From the NCBI RefSeq assembly GCF_046630445.1, contig NC_092334.1:101813501-101877500 (forward strand): a stretch of 64,000 bases of DNA. Reading direction: 5' to 3'. Below the pieces are notes generated by a model, which was not told the DNA's origin, did not search any database, and saw nothing but the letters and a program-made list of their open reading frames with translations. Of the stretch, positions 42,146 to 52,325 are shown piece by piece; within the stretch, counting starts at the first letter, position 1; each line of letters starts with the position of its first letter. Made by a program: the position numbers and the translations under genes. The DNA comes from Rutidosis leptorrhynchoides (lineage: Eukaryota; Streptophyta; Magnoliopsida; Asterales; Asteraceae).

Positions 42146-42718
42146 ATGTCTACCACTAGTACAAATCCCATCGAATCACCTAACAATAATGAAGAGTCGA
42201 ATATAATTTGGGAAGATTCACAAATTCCCGAAGAGGAACCGGAAGAAGAGGAACCGGAAGAAGAGGAATCAGAAGAGGAGGAACCGGAAGAGGAGGAACC
42301 GGAAGAAGAAGAGGTTCCGGAGGAAGAAATATTGATACCTACAGTAAATCGATTAAATAAAAGAAAATCATCAACCAACGGACCAAAGTTAAAAATGGTC
42401 AATGGTGTTTCCGCCGAGGAAGCAAAATATTGGGAAGATTACCAATTTTCTGATGAATCGGATCCCGATGAGGATTCCGATGATGTTATAGAAATTACCT
42501 CGACCCAATTTAATATGGCAAAAGAAAATAATAAGGGAAAAGGTATAAAAATAGAGAAACCTGATTCCAACCCCGATGAACTTTATATGTATCGACAACG
42601 TCCGTATTTCCTAAATTGTAACAATAACCCGGGAACCTCTAAACCACCAGGTTTTTCTAAACTATTGTGGAATACGACGGCTCGTATTAGAGAACATCAT
42701 ATATCCCTAAAAAATTAG
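42146..42718 (+). CDS. C pre-gag ORF (acidic, Glu/Pro repeat protein, 190 aa)
   Basis: ATG 42146 directly follows an AG (GTGTGATAG). Residues about 27-56 are tandem Glu-rich repeats with interspersed Pro (EEEPEEEEPEEEE type); further acidic Ser/Asp stretches lie at about 100-112. There is no cysteine cluster, signal peptide or membrane segment. The stop TAG at 42716-42718 follows an A-run; a one-base shift there would extend the protein by about 16 residues ending in an acidic tail at 42765, so the present end may be a truncation. It holds the same position as the pre-gag ORFs of A, D and E but lacks a visible coiled coil. Function unknown; an acidic RNA- or Gag-associated protein is conceivable. 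Confidence 0.7.
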   Translation: MSTTSTNPIESPNNNEESNIIWEDSQIPEEEPEEEEPEEEESEEEEPEEEEPEEEEVPEEEILIPTVNRLNKRKSSTNGPKLKMVNGVSAEEAKYWEDYQFSDESDPDEDSDDVIEITSTQFNMAKENNKGKGIKIEKPDSNPDELYMYRQRPYFLNCNNNPGTSKPPGFSKLLWNTTARIREHHISLKN

Positions 42719-42904
42719 GAAAACGAACCAATTCCGAAGAAGAAGAAACCAGTGATTCAGATTAGAGGGTTGTAATCATGTTGTGTATTATATGTATTGT
42801 AGTGTGCTTGTACTTTTATGTTCTATGTAAATATTGCTTGTATTGTTTGTTAATTATCTTTTACAAATCTAATCCTTGTCTATTTTACAGTATAAAAACA
42901 CAAA

Positions 42905-43597
42905 ATGGACGTTAAGGATAGACAACCAAAAATTTTAGAAGACCTACCAGGAGATATGATTGATGAAATCTTGTCTAGAGTCCGGCAGAATTCATCAGCA
43001 CAATTAGTTACGGCAAAATTAGTTTGTCAAACATTTGAAAGACATTCCAGGCATGCCTTAGTATATAAAAGGCTTTCCTTTGAAAGATGGGGTATATCAC
43101 ATTGGGGAGACTTTAAGTTACGTCAAGTTTTCTTTAAGGCATTTAGTGCGGGAAACCCAGATGCAATTTTACGCTACGGGTTACGAACCTATTTTGACTC
43201 AACATATCCCAACATAGGACTCCATTCTTTAGAAATAGCTTCTAATATGCAACATAAAGAAGCATGTTATGCTTACGGGTTAATAATGTTCGCTTCTCAT
43301 CAAATGGAGAAAAAGAACATTGGGTTAAAACTTTTAAATAAAACATTTTCACAAGTGACGGACTCAGTAGTTGGGGTAAGAAACAAGGTTTTTAGATTGC
43401 TACGAGGCTGTTGGGCATTACGAAACCCTCGTCCTTTTGACGACATAACAACATGCTGCCTAGCCAATGGTCATAACGGTTACTTTCCACAAGATCAAGG
43501 ATGGGAAGTCGTCTTAGTAAAACCAGAATGCATGACTTATTTATGGACTTATGAATTACATATCTTTATTTCTTTTGCTGAACAACTTGCATATTAA
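42905..43597 (+). CDS. F-box protein ORF carried by element C (230 aa)
   Basis: ATG 42905 opens an intact, intronless frame. Residues about 11-58 form an F-box: 'LEDLPGDMIDEILSRV' followed by 'AKLVCQTFERHSRHALVYKR', the usual LP..hh.EILSRh core. Residues about 70-135 resemble a Sel1-like repeat region ('GNPDAILRYGLRTYF', 'GLHSLEIASNMQHKEACYAY'). Together these recall plant F-box proteins of the At2g35280/At1g67623 type. F-box proteins link substrates to SKP1-CULLIN1 ubiquitin ligases. The gene sits between pre-gag ORF and gag in the same orientation, 186 nt after the former and 321 nt before the gag ATG. TCTATTTTACAG ends at 42890, 14 nt before the ATG, and could serve as splice acceptor. D lacks it, so it looks like a host gene captured by this family. 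It is open although gag-pol has lesions. Confidence 0.78.
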   Translation: MDVKDRQPKILEDLPGDMIDEILSRVRQNSSAQLVTAKLVCQTFERHSRHALVYKRLSFERWGISHWGDFKLRQVFFKAFSAGNPDAILRYGLRTYFDSTYPNIGLHSLEIASNMQHKEACYAYGLIMFASHQMEKKNIGLKLLNKTFSQVTDSVVGVRNKVFRLLRGCWALRNPRPFDDITTCCLANGHNGYFPQDQGWEVVLVKPECMTYLWTYELHIFISFAEQLAY

Positions 43598-43783
43598 CTA
43601 GAATTGCCTTTATAGCTACCGGGTAGCAAAGTTATTATGTGCTATATTTCATCCTATATGTATAATAGCGGTATTGTAAGTTTGTAATATTTTGTATAAA
43701 GTTTGAACGCGAAATATTATTGTAATAAGTTTTTCATATAGAAGCGTAGTAGTTGAGTTGTATAGTAGCTAGTAAGTATGAAC

Positions 43784-43798
43784 TTAACGGGTAGGTAC
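43784..43798 (+). promoter_or_regulatory. C internal polypurine-like tract
   Basis: TTAACGGGTAGGTAC is identical over 15 bases to the tract that ends at 48541 before the 3' LTR. It lies between F-box ORF and gag. Confidence 0.55.
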
Positions 43799-43918
43799 TA
43801 AAATGCTAATATGAAGAAAAAGCTTTTATAAATAAGTTCATATAATGCTGCGAGATACTATTGACTACTCTTAAATTCTATATGATTAACTCAATTCTTT
43901 TGGCTATTTTTGAAGGAA

Positions 43919-45733
43919 ATGGCACCAGCGACTCGTCAGAATTTGAACATGAGCGAGGAAGACTTCCGTGTTTTCCTTGCAGCAAACATAGCCGCAGTAC
44001 AATCTGCGATGCAAAATAACAATAACTCTGGATCTAGCAGTGGAACTAATTCCACAAGAAATCGTGTAGGATGCTCCTACAAAGAATTCACTGTCTGCAA
44101 ACCTTTGGAATTTGATGGAACTGAAGGACCAATTGGATTGAAACGGTGGACCGAGAAAGTCAAATCGGTGTTTGCCATAAGTAAGTGTACTAAAGTGGAC
44201 AAAGTTAAGTACGCTACGCATACCTTCACAGGTACTGCGTTAATGTGGTGGAACACCTATCTTGAACAGGTAGGACAAAATGCTGCTTACGCACTACCGT
44301 GGTCGGCATTCAAGCAATTGATGAACGAGCAGTACCGTCCTAGAAATGAAGTCAATAAGCTCAAGGTAGAGCTTAGAGAGTTACGAACACAAGGGTTCGA
44401 CATTACCACATATGAACGACGATTCACAGAGTTGTGCCTATTATGTCCAGGAACGTTCGAAGATGAAGAAGAGAATATTGACGCGTTTATAAAAGGGTTA
44501 CCAGTAAGGATTCAAGAAGATGTGAGTTCACACGAGCCCGCTTCCATACAAAAGGCAAGTCGAATGGCTCATAAACTCATAAATCAGATTGAGGGAAGAA
44601 TTAAAGAGCAGGCGGCCGAAGAAGCCAACACGAAACAACTTAAGAGAAAGTGGGAAGAAACCAGTGACAAGGGTCACCAATACAACAACAATAATTACAA
44701 CCACAATCGCAACAACTATCCCAACAACCGTAACAACAATCGCAACAATAACCGCAATCCCAATAATAACTACAACAAACGTCCCAACAATAACAACAAC
44801 AACAACTACAACAACCGTTCCAACAACAATAACAATCCCAACAACAACATCAATAACAACAATGGCAACAAAAACCAAAAATGCCAAAGGTGTGAAGAGT
44901 ACCACCAGAATGGGTTCCGCGCAACATTTTGCACCAAGTGTAAAAGAACTGGCCATGGTGCGAAAAAGTGTGAGGTCTATGGACCAAAGTTTAACAAAAC
45001 TAAAGGAACAAATAGTGGCGAAACAAGTAATGCCGCCTTTGTTTGTTATGGATGTGGAAAACCGGGCCAAATTAGAAGTAATTTCCCGAATCAGGGGAAT
45101 ACTAATGGGCAGGGCCGCGGAAGAGTTTTCAATATTAATACGGCAGAATCGCAGGAAGACCCGGAGCTTGTTACGGGTACGTTTCTTATTGATAATAAAT
45201 CTGCTTATGTTTTATTTGATTCAGGTGCAGATAGAAGCTATATGAGTAGAGATTTTTGTGCTAAGTTAAGTTGCCCATTGACGCCTTTGGATAGTAAATT
45301 TTTACTCGAATTAGCAAACGGTAAATTAATTTCAGCAGATAATATATGTCGGGATAGAGAAATTAAACTGGGGGATGAAACGTTTAAAATCGATATAATA
45401 CCAGTCAAGTTAGGGAGTTTTGATGTAATAATTGGCATGGACTGGTTGAAAAAGGTGAGAGCAGAGGTCGTTTGTTACAAAAATGCGATTCGCATTATGC
45501 GTGAAAAAGGAAAACCTTTAATGGTGTACGGAGAAAAGAACAACGCAAAATTAAATCTTAGTAGTAGTTTGAAGGCGCAGAAACTAATAAGAAAAGGTTG
45601 TTACGTCATTCTAGTACACATCAAGGAAGTTAAACCTGAAGAAAAGAACATCAGTGATGTTCCCGTCGCAAAAAGAATTTCCCGATGTATTTCCGAAAGA
45701 ATTATCGGGGTTACCCCCACATCGATCCGTTGA
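43919..45733 (+). CDS. gag-pro: C gag and protease
   Basis: ATG 43919 lies three bases after acceptor-like TTTTTGAAG. Capsid core: '[20 protein letters not shown]', 'LMWWNTYL', 'WSAFKQLM'. A basic region is followed by a long Asn-rich low-complexity linker (about 44690-44870) and the first knuckle '[14 protein letters not shown]'. The second knuckle reads '[14 protein letters not shown]', so its His and last Cys are replaced and it probably does not bind zinc. Protease '[11 protein letters not shown]' (about 45214-45246) and '[13 protein letters not shown]' look intact. The frame is lost in the A-run at about 45670-45674 (one base too many), after which pol continues in another frame. Confidence 0.9.
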   Translation: MAPATRQNLNMSEEDFRVFLAANIAAVQSAMQNNNNSGSSSGTNSTRNRVGCSYKEFTVCKPLEFDGTEGPIGLKRWTEKVKSVFAISKCTKVDKVKYATHTFTGTALMWWNTYLEQVGQNAAYALPWSAFKQLMNEQYRPRNEVNKLKVELRELRTQGFDITTYERRFTELCLLCPGTFEDEEENIDAFIKGLPVRIQEDVSSHEPASIQKASRMAHKLINQIEGRIKEQAAEEANTKQLKRKWEETSDKGHQYNNNNYNHNRNNYPNNRNNNRNNNRNPNNNYNKRPNNNNNNNYNNRSNNNNNPNNNINNNNGNKNQKCQRCEEYHQNGFRATFCTKCKRTGHGAKKCEVYGPKFNKTKGTNSGETSNAAFVCYGCGKPGQIRSNFPNQGNTNGQGRGRVFNINTAESQEDPELVTGTFLIDNKSAYVLFDSGADRSYMSRDFCAKLSCPLTPLDSKFLLELANGKLISADNICRDREIKLGDETFKIDIIPVKLGSFDVIIGMDWLKKVRAEVVCYKNAIRIMREKGKPLMVYGEKNNAKLNLSSSLKAQKLIRKGCYVILVHIKEVKPEEKNISDVPVAKRISRCISERIIGVTPTSIR

Positions 45734-46907
45734 ATTTCAAATAGACCTTGTACCAGGAGCTGCACCAATAGCTCGTGCTCCATACAGACTCGCACCCAGC
45801 GAAATGAAAGAATTACAAAGTCAATTACAGGAACTGTTAGAGCGTGGTTTCATTCGACCAAGTACATCACCATGGGGAGCTCCTGTTCTGTTTGTCAAGA
45901 AGAAAGATGGTACATTCAAGTTGTGTATCAATTACCGAGAGTTGAACAAACTTACCATCAAGAACCGTTACCCACTACCGAGAATCGACGACTTATTTGA
46001 TCAACTACAAGGCTCATCGGTTTATTCGAAGATTGATTTACGTTCTGGGTATCATCAAATGCGGGTGAAGGAGGATGATATTCCAAAGACTACTTTTAGG
46101 ATGCGTTACGGTCATTACGAGTTTATGGTTATGCCATTTAGGTTGACTAATGCACCAGCTGTGTTCATGGACCTCATGAACCGAGTGTGTGGACCATACC
46201 TTGACAAGTTTGTCATTGTTTTCATCGATGACATACTTATTTACTCAAAGAATGACCAAGAGCATGAAGAACATTTGAGAAAAGTGCTAGAGTTGTTAAG
46301 AAAAGAAAAACTGTACGCCAAGTTTTCAAAGTGTGCATTTTGGTTGGAAGAAGTTCAATTCCTCGATCATATAGTGAACAAAGAAGGTATTCAGGTGGAT
46401 CCAACAAAGATTGAAACCGTTAAAAAGTGGGAAACCCCGAAAACTCCAAAACACATACGCCAATTTTTAGGGCTAGCTGGTTATAACAGGAGATTCATCC
46501 AAGATTTTTCCAAAATAGCAAAACCATTGACTGCATTAACGCATAAAGGGAGGAAATTTGAATGGAAGGATGAACAAGAAAAAGCGTTTCAATTGTTAAA
46601 GAAAAAGTTAACTACGGCACCTATATTGTCATTACCTGAAGGGAATGATGATTTTGTGATATATTGTGACACCTCAAAGCAAGGTCTCGGTTGTGTATTA
46701 ATGCAACAAACGAAGGTAATTGCTTATGCGTCAAGACAATTGAAGATTCACGAGCAGAATTATACGACGCATGATTTGGAATTAGGCGCGGTTGTTTTTG
46801 CATTAAAGACTTGGAGGTACTACTTATATGGGGTCAAAAGTATTATATATACCGACCATAAAAGTCTTCAACACATATATAATCAGAAACAACTGAACAT
46901 GAGGTAG
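45675..46907 (+). CDS. pol: C reverse transcriptase and RNase H
   Basis: From '[20 protein letters not shown]' (about 45672) the frame reads RT motifs '[14 protein letters not shown]', '[12 protein letters not shown]' (usual Gly is Arg) and catalytic '[10 protein letters not shown]' (about 46222-46251). RNase H: '[14 protein letters not shown]' and 'TDHKSLQHI' keep their Asp residues. TAG at 46905-46907, inside 'NMR*RRW', interrupts an otherwise continuous frame into integrase. It is probably made as a Gag-Pol fusion in a working relative. Confidence 0.9.
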   Translation, partial: EFPDVFPKELSGLPPHRSVEFQIDLVPGAAPIARAPYRLAPSEMKELQSQLQELLERGFIRPSTSPWGAPVLFVKKKDGTFKLCINYRELNKLTIKNRYPLPRIDDLFDQLQGSSVYSKIDLRSGYHQMRVKEDDIPKTTFRMRYGHYEFMVMPFRLTNAPAVFMDLMNRVCGPYLDKFVIVFIDDILIYSKNDQEHEEHLRKVLELLRKEKLYAKFSKCAFWLEEVQFLDHIVNKEGIQVDPTKIETVKKWETPKTPKHIRQFLGLAGYNRRFIQDFSKIAKPLTALTHKGRKFEWKDEQEKAFQLLKKKLTTAPILSLPEGNDDFVIYCDTSKQGLGCVLMQQTKVIAYASRQLKIHEQNYTTHDLELGAVVFALKTWRYYLYGVKSIIYTDHKSLQHIYNQKQLNMR

Positions 46908-48437
46908 CGCAGGTGGATTGAATTATGGAATGATTACGACTTTGAGATTCGTTACCACCCGAGGAAGGCAAATGTGGTAGCTGACACCTTGAGCAGAAAG
47001 GACAGAGAACCCATTCGAGTAAAAGCTATGAATATAATGATTCACAATAACCTTACTACTCAAATAAAGGAGGTGCAACAAGGAGTTTTAAAAGAGGGAA
47101 ATTTAAATAATGAAATATCCAAAGGATCGGAGAAGCATCTTAATATTCGGGAAGACGGAACCCGGTATAGGGATGAAAGAACTTGGGTATCAAAATTTGG
47201 AGATATGAGAGAAATGGTACTTAGAGAAGCTCATAAAACCAAATACTCAATACATCCTGGAACAGGAAAGATGTACAAGGATCTTAAGAAACATTTTTGG
47301 TGGCCGGGTATGAAAGCTGAAGTTGCTAAATACGTAGGAGAATGTTTGACGTGTTCTAAGGTCAAAGCTGAGCATCAGAAACCATCATGTCTACTTCAAC
47401 AACCCGAAATCCCGAAATGGAAATGGGAAAACATTACCATGGATTTCATCACTAAATTGCCAAGGACTGCAAGTGGTTTTGATACTATTTGGGTAATAGT
47501 TGATCGTCTCACCAAATCAGCACACTTCCTGCCAATAAGAGAAGATGACAAGATGGAGAAGTTAGCACGACTGTATTTGAAGGAAGTCGTCTCCAGACAT
47601 GGAATACCAATCTCTATTATCTCTGATAGGGATGGCAGATTTATTTCAAGATTTTGGCAGACATTACAGCAAGCATTAGAAACTCGTCTAGACATGAGTA
47701 CTGCCTATCATCCACAAACTGATGGGCAGAGCGAAAGGACGATACAAATGCTTGAAGACATGCTACGAGCATGTGTTATTGATTTCGGAAACAGTTGGGA
47801 TAGACACCTTCCGTTAGCAGAATTTTCCTACAACAACAGCTACCATTCAAGCATTGAGATGGCACCGTTTGAAGCACTTTATGGTAGAAAGTGCAGGTCT
47901 CCGATTTGTTGGAGTGAAGTGGGGGATAGACAGATTACGGGTCCAGAGATAATACAAGAAACTACAGAGAAGATTATCCAAATTCAACAACGATTGAAAA
48001 CTGCCCAAAGTCGACAAAAGAGCTACGCTGACATTAAAAGAAAAGATATAGAATTTGAAATTGGAGAGATGGTCATGCTTAAAGTTGCACCTTGGAAAGG
48101 CATTGTTAGATTTGGTAAATGAGGGAAATTAAATCCAAGGTATATTGGACCATTCAAGATTATTGATCGTGTCGGACCAGTAGCTTACCGACTTGAGTTA
48201 CCTCAACAACTCGCGGCTGTACATAACACTTTCCATGTCTTGAATTTGAAGAAATGTTTTGCTAAAGAATATCTCACTATTCCGTTAGACGAAATCCAAA
48301 TCAACGAAAAACTTCAATTCATCGAAGAACCCGTCGAAATAATGGATTGTGAGGTTAAAAGACTTAAGCAAAACAAGATACCAATTGTTAAGGTTCGATG
48401 GAATGCTCGTAGAGGACCCGAGTTCAAATGGGAATGA
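46908..48437 (+). pseudogene. int: C integrase with chromodomain-type C-terminus
   Basis: It is in the same frame as RT. Zinc region '[12 protein letters not shown]' and '[11 protein letters not shown]', catalytic D ('MDFITKLP'), D ('SDRDGRF') and E ('GQSERTIQ') are present. The C-terminal '[19 protein letters not shown]' and final '[16 protein letters not shown]' form the chromodomain-like tail that in chromoviruses directs insertion to marked chromatin. One TGA at 48120-48122 replaces an Arg CGA codon in 'RFGK*GK'. Only that stop and the TAG at 46905 break the frame. Confidence 0.88.
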
Positions 48438-48505
48438 GAAGATCAGATGAAGAAGAAATACCTGCACTTATTTCCAGAAGATACGTCAACACCTCCAACT
48501 GCTTA

Positions 48506-48541
48506 AAATTTCGGGACGAAATTTATTTAACGGGTAGGTAC
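48506..48541 (+). promoter_or_regulatory. C polypurine tract region with inverted repeat
   Basis: AAATTTCGGGACGAAATTT (48506-48524), then TTAACGGGTAGGTAC directly before the 3' LTR. Confidence 0.75.
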
Positions 48542-50423
48542 TGTAGTGACCCGAACTTTTCCATGTTTATATATATTAAATGAAATTTATATTTACATGA
48601 TTAAGTATTTCCAACATGTTAAGCAATCAAAATTGTTAAGACTTGATTAATTGAAATACGTTTCATATAGATAATTGACCACCCAAGTTGACCGGTGATT
48701 CATTAATGTTAAAACTTGTAAAAACATGATATTATGATAAGTAATAATATCATTAAGTATATTAACAATTAACTACATATGTAAAAACAAGACTACTAAC
48801 TTAATGATTTCAAAACGAGGCATATATGTAACGATTATCGTTGTAACGACATTTAATTGTATATATATCATATTAAGATATATTAATACATCATAATATC
48901 ATGATAATGTAATAATTTAATATCTCTTTAGATATAATAAACAATGGGTTAACAACATTTAACATGATCGTTAACCTAAAGGTTTCAAAACAACACTTAC
49001 ATGTAACGACTAACGATGACTTAACCACTCAGTTAAAATGTATATACATGTAGTGTTTTAATATGTATTCATACACTTTTGAAAAAATTCAAGACACTTT
49101 TCAAAGTACTTCTACTTAACAAAAATGCTTACAATTACATCCTCGTTCATTTTCATCAATAATTCTACTCGTATGCACTCGTATTTGTACTCGTACAATA
49201 CACAGCTCCTAAATGTATTTACTATTGGTATATACACTCCAATGATCAGCTCTTAGCAGCCCATGTGAGTCACCTAACACATGTGGGAACCATTATTTAA
49301 CATCTAGCAAGAAATATCTAACAAAACAACAAACTAATGGAGCCTATATGGACTCCATACTTCACGTGAATATGGCACACCAAAAACACATTCACTTTGC
49401 AATTTTCTTGAATCAAATTACTCTCTCTCAAGTGTTCTTCCTTTGTTCTAAGTGCTCTTCATCATCTTCATAATCATAAATCCATACATAAACCAAGTTA
49501 CAAAACAACTACTCAATAACACACCAACAACACTTCCAAGTTTGCTAGCTTACTTCCAATCTTGCAAATCCACTTTGAGTGATCATCCAACCTCAAGAAA
49601 TCTTTCTTATTTACAGTAAGATATCTTTCTAATATAAGGTAATACTCATATTCAAACTTTGATTCAATTTCTATAACTTTAACAATCTTATTTCGAGTGG
49701 AAATCTTACTTGAACTTGTTTTCATGTCATGATTTTGCTTCAAGAACTTTCAAGCCATCCAAGGATCCTTTGAAGCTAGATCTATTTTTCTCATTTCTAG
49801 TAGGTTTATCCACAAAACCTAAGGTAGTAATGATGTTCATAACATCATTTGATTCATATATATAAAACTACCTTATTCGAAGGTTTAAACTTGTAATCAC
49901 TAGAACATAGTTTAGTTAATTCTAAACTTGTTCACAAACAAAAGTTAATCCTTCTAACTTGACTTTTAAAATCAACTAGAACCATGTTCTATATCTATAT
50001 GATATGCTAACTTAATGATTTAAAACCTGGAAACACGAAAAACACCGTAAAATCGGATATACGCCGTCGTAGTAACACCGCGGGCTGTTTTGGGTTAGTT
50101 AATTAAAAACTATGATAAAATTTGATTTAAAAGTTGTTCTTCTGAAAAAATGATTTTTCTTATGAACATGAAACTATATCCAAAAATCATGGTTAAACTC
50201 AAAGTGGAAGTATGTTTTCCAAAATGGTCATCTAGACGTCGTTCTTTCGACTGAAATGACTACCTTTACAAAAATAACTTGTAACCTGTATTTCTGACTA
50301 TAAACCTATACTTTTTCTGTTTAAATTCTAAAATATATTTCAATATGAAACCATAGCAATTTGATTCACTCAAAACGGATTTAAAACGAAGAAGTTATGG
50401 GTAAAACATGATTGAATATTTTT
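48542..50423 (+). repeat. C 3' LTR, left part (cut by F)
   Basis: It starts TGTAGTGACCC and matches the 5' LTR up to the run of T at 50418-50423. The missing 1.35 kb (matching about 40590-41937) is expected beyond the window. Short ORFs in it are not convincing. Confidence 0.9.
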
Positions 50424-50638
50424 TGAAAGTAATTGAATTGCTTGCCTTTATTCATCAGTTTAACATACAATATATACACGTACATGGACCCAGTATTGGG
50501 TAACTAACTATCAGTAAAAAAGGGGATAGAATCCCTTCCTAAATAATATGTACAACTTATGACTAGGTTGTATGTTGACTAACTAGACTTACACTTTACA
50601 ACATATGACAATTTGTTACATATTAATATTCTAATATA
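50424..50638 (-). repeat. F 3' LTR (left copy)
   Basis: It begins TGAAAGTAATTG on the + strand. Its other end reads TATATTAG after the purine-rich GAACTGAGGGGC on -. About 215 bp, short as is usual for copia. The exact outer end is uncertain because a TG is not present there. Confidence 0.75.
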
Positions 50639-50648
50639 GCCCCTCAGT

Positions 50649-52325
50649 TCAAGCGGGAGTGGAGCGGACGTTTAAACTGTACCGAAATTCTTCGAAAAGA
50701 ACTCGTGGAAGGCCCTTTGTAAATATATCCGCAATTTGAAAACGAGTAGGAATGTGTAGAACCCGAACATTACCACGAGTAACTTTTTCACGGAAAAAGT
50801 GAATGTCCATTTCTATATGCTTAGTTCGTTGATGTTGAACCGGATTACCAGAAAGATAAATAGCGCTCACAGTGTCACAAAGTACCATTGTTGCTTTTGA
50901 AATGGGACAATGGAGCTCAAGAAGTAAATTACGAAGCCAACATGATTCAGATACGGCATTAGCTACACCTCTATATTCGGCTTCCGCACTTGAGCAAGAT
51001 ACCGTCGGTTGACATTTTGAAGACCAGGAGATTAAGTTTGTGCCTAAGAAGACACAATATCCGGAAGTAGAACGGTGAGTATCGGGACATCCGCCCCAAT
51101 CGGCATCCGTATATGCAACTAAGGAGGTAGTAGACGATGGTGTTAACTGTAACCCATATGATAAAGTGCCTTGAAGGTATCGAATAATACGCCTAAGTGC
51201 ATGCATGTGACACTCCTTAGGATCATGCATATGTAAGCAAATTTGTTAAACGGCATATGAGATATCGGGTCGCGTAAACGTTAGGTATTGTAAGGCGCCA
51301 GCTAGGCTTCGGTATTTTGTAGGATCAGCATACAATGGACCTGTTATGGTGCTTAACTTGGCATTAGTATCAACAGGGGTTTTAATAGGATTGCAAGCAG
51401 TCATACCAGCCCTTGCAATTATATCTTTTGCATATGAAGATTGACTCAAAAACAGCCCCTGTTTGTTGGAAGTGACAGCTATGCCAAGGAAGTAGCTAAG
51501 TGAACCGAGATCTTTCATAGCGAACTCATGAGATAGAAGCAACATGATTGATTGTTTAAGAGCAGGCGACGATGTTACTAATATGATATCATCTACATAT
51601 AGTAGAATATATGCCGTTTGATTACCGTTTTTGTAGACAAAAAGAGAGTTATCTGACTTGCTATTAACAAACCCAATCGAAGACACATACGTTGCAAAAC
51701 GATGATACCAAGCACGTGGTGCTTGCTTTAACCCGTATAAAGATCGTTTGAGAAGACACACGTGATCCGGTTTAGTAGGATCATGAAAACCATAAGGTTG
51801 ATGCATATATACTGTCTCCTTTAAAGTCCCATGTAAAAATGCATTTTTGACGTCAGGTTGATTTATTAACCAAGAGCGAGAAAGGGCGATGGATAAAACG
51901 GTTTGAATTGTTGCCGGTTTAACGACAGGGCTAAACATTTTGTTACAATCAATGCCGACCATTTGAGAACGACCATCACCAACCAACCTTGCTTTGTACC
52001 TTTCAAGTGACCCGTTCGATTTAAATTTTTACCTGAAAATCCACATACTTCTAATAACATGCATATCATTAGTCCGCGGTACAAGTACCCAAGTGTTATT
52101 GTCCATTAAAGCTCTATATTCATCGGTCATGGCATGGTTCCAATTAGGGTCAGATATGGCTTGTTTGGGTGTACTAGGTAGTGGAGAGAGGGTAGTAGTA
52201 GCGGACAGGTTAAAAAGAGTTTTAGGCTTATGAATGCCAGACATACTCCTAGTAGTGATAGTTCTAGTTGGTTGGGGAGTGAGGTTCGTATCATGCACAG
52301 GTGATGGATCAGTAGGAATTGTAGG
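50649..52325 (-). pseudogene. pol: F reverse transcriptase and RNase H
   Basis: Read on -: 'NHAMTDEYRALMDNNTWVLV', 'KNAFLHGTLKETVYMHQP' and 'CLLKRSLYGLKQAPRAWY' precede the catalytic 'YVDDIIL' (about 51585-51605). RNase H has 'AYTDADWGGCPDTHRSTSGY', 'SSAEAEYRGVA' and 'RTKHIEMDIHF'. Stops lie at 52029-52031 ('FR*KFKS') and 51246-51248 ('YAV*Q', CAA to TAA). The final stop is at 50649. A frameshift near 52320 separates it from integrase. Confidence 0.88.

Noticed and set aside
42905..43597. F-box ORF as an ordinary host gene between elements
   Set aside because: It lies between primer site and gag of C, in the same sense, with C LTRs outside and no insertion boundary around it.
44528..45245. 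Long frames overlapping C gag (44528-45070 on -, 44589-45245 on +)
   Set aside because: They shadow the Asn-rich linker (AAC/AAT repeats give Val/Ile or Thr runs), while the gag frame has clear domains.
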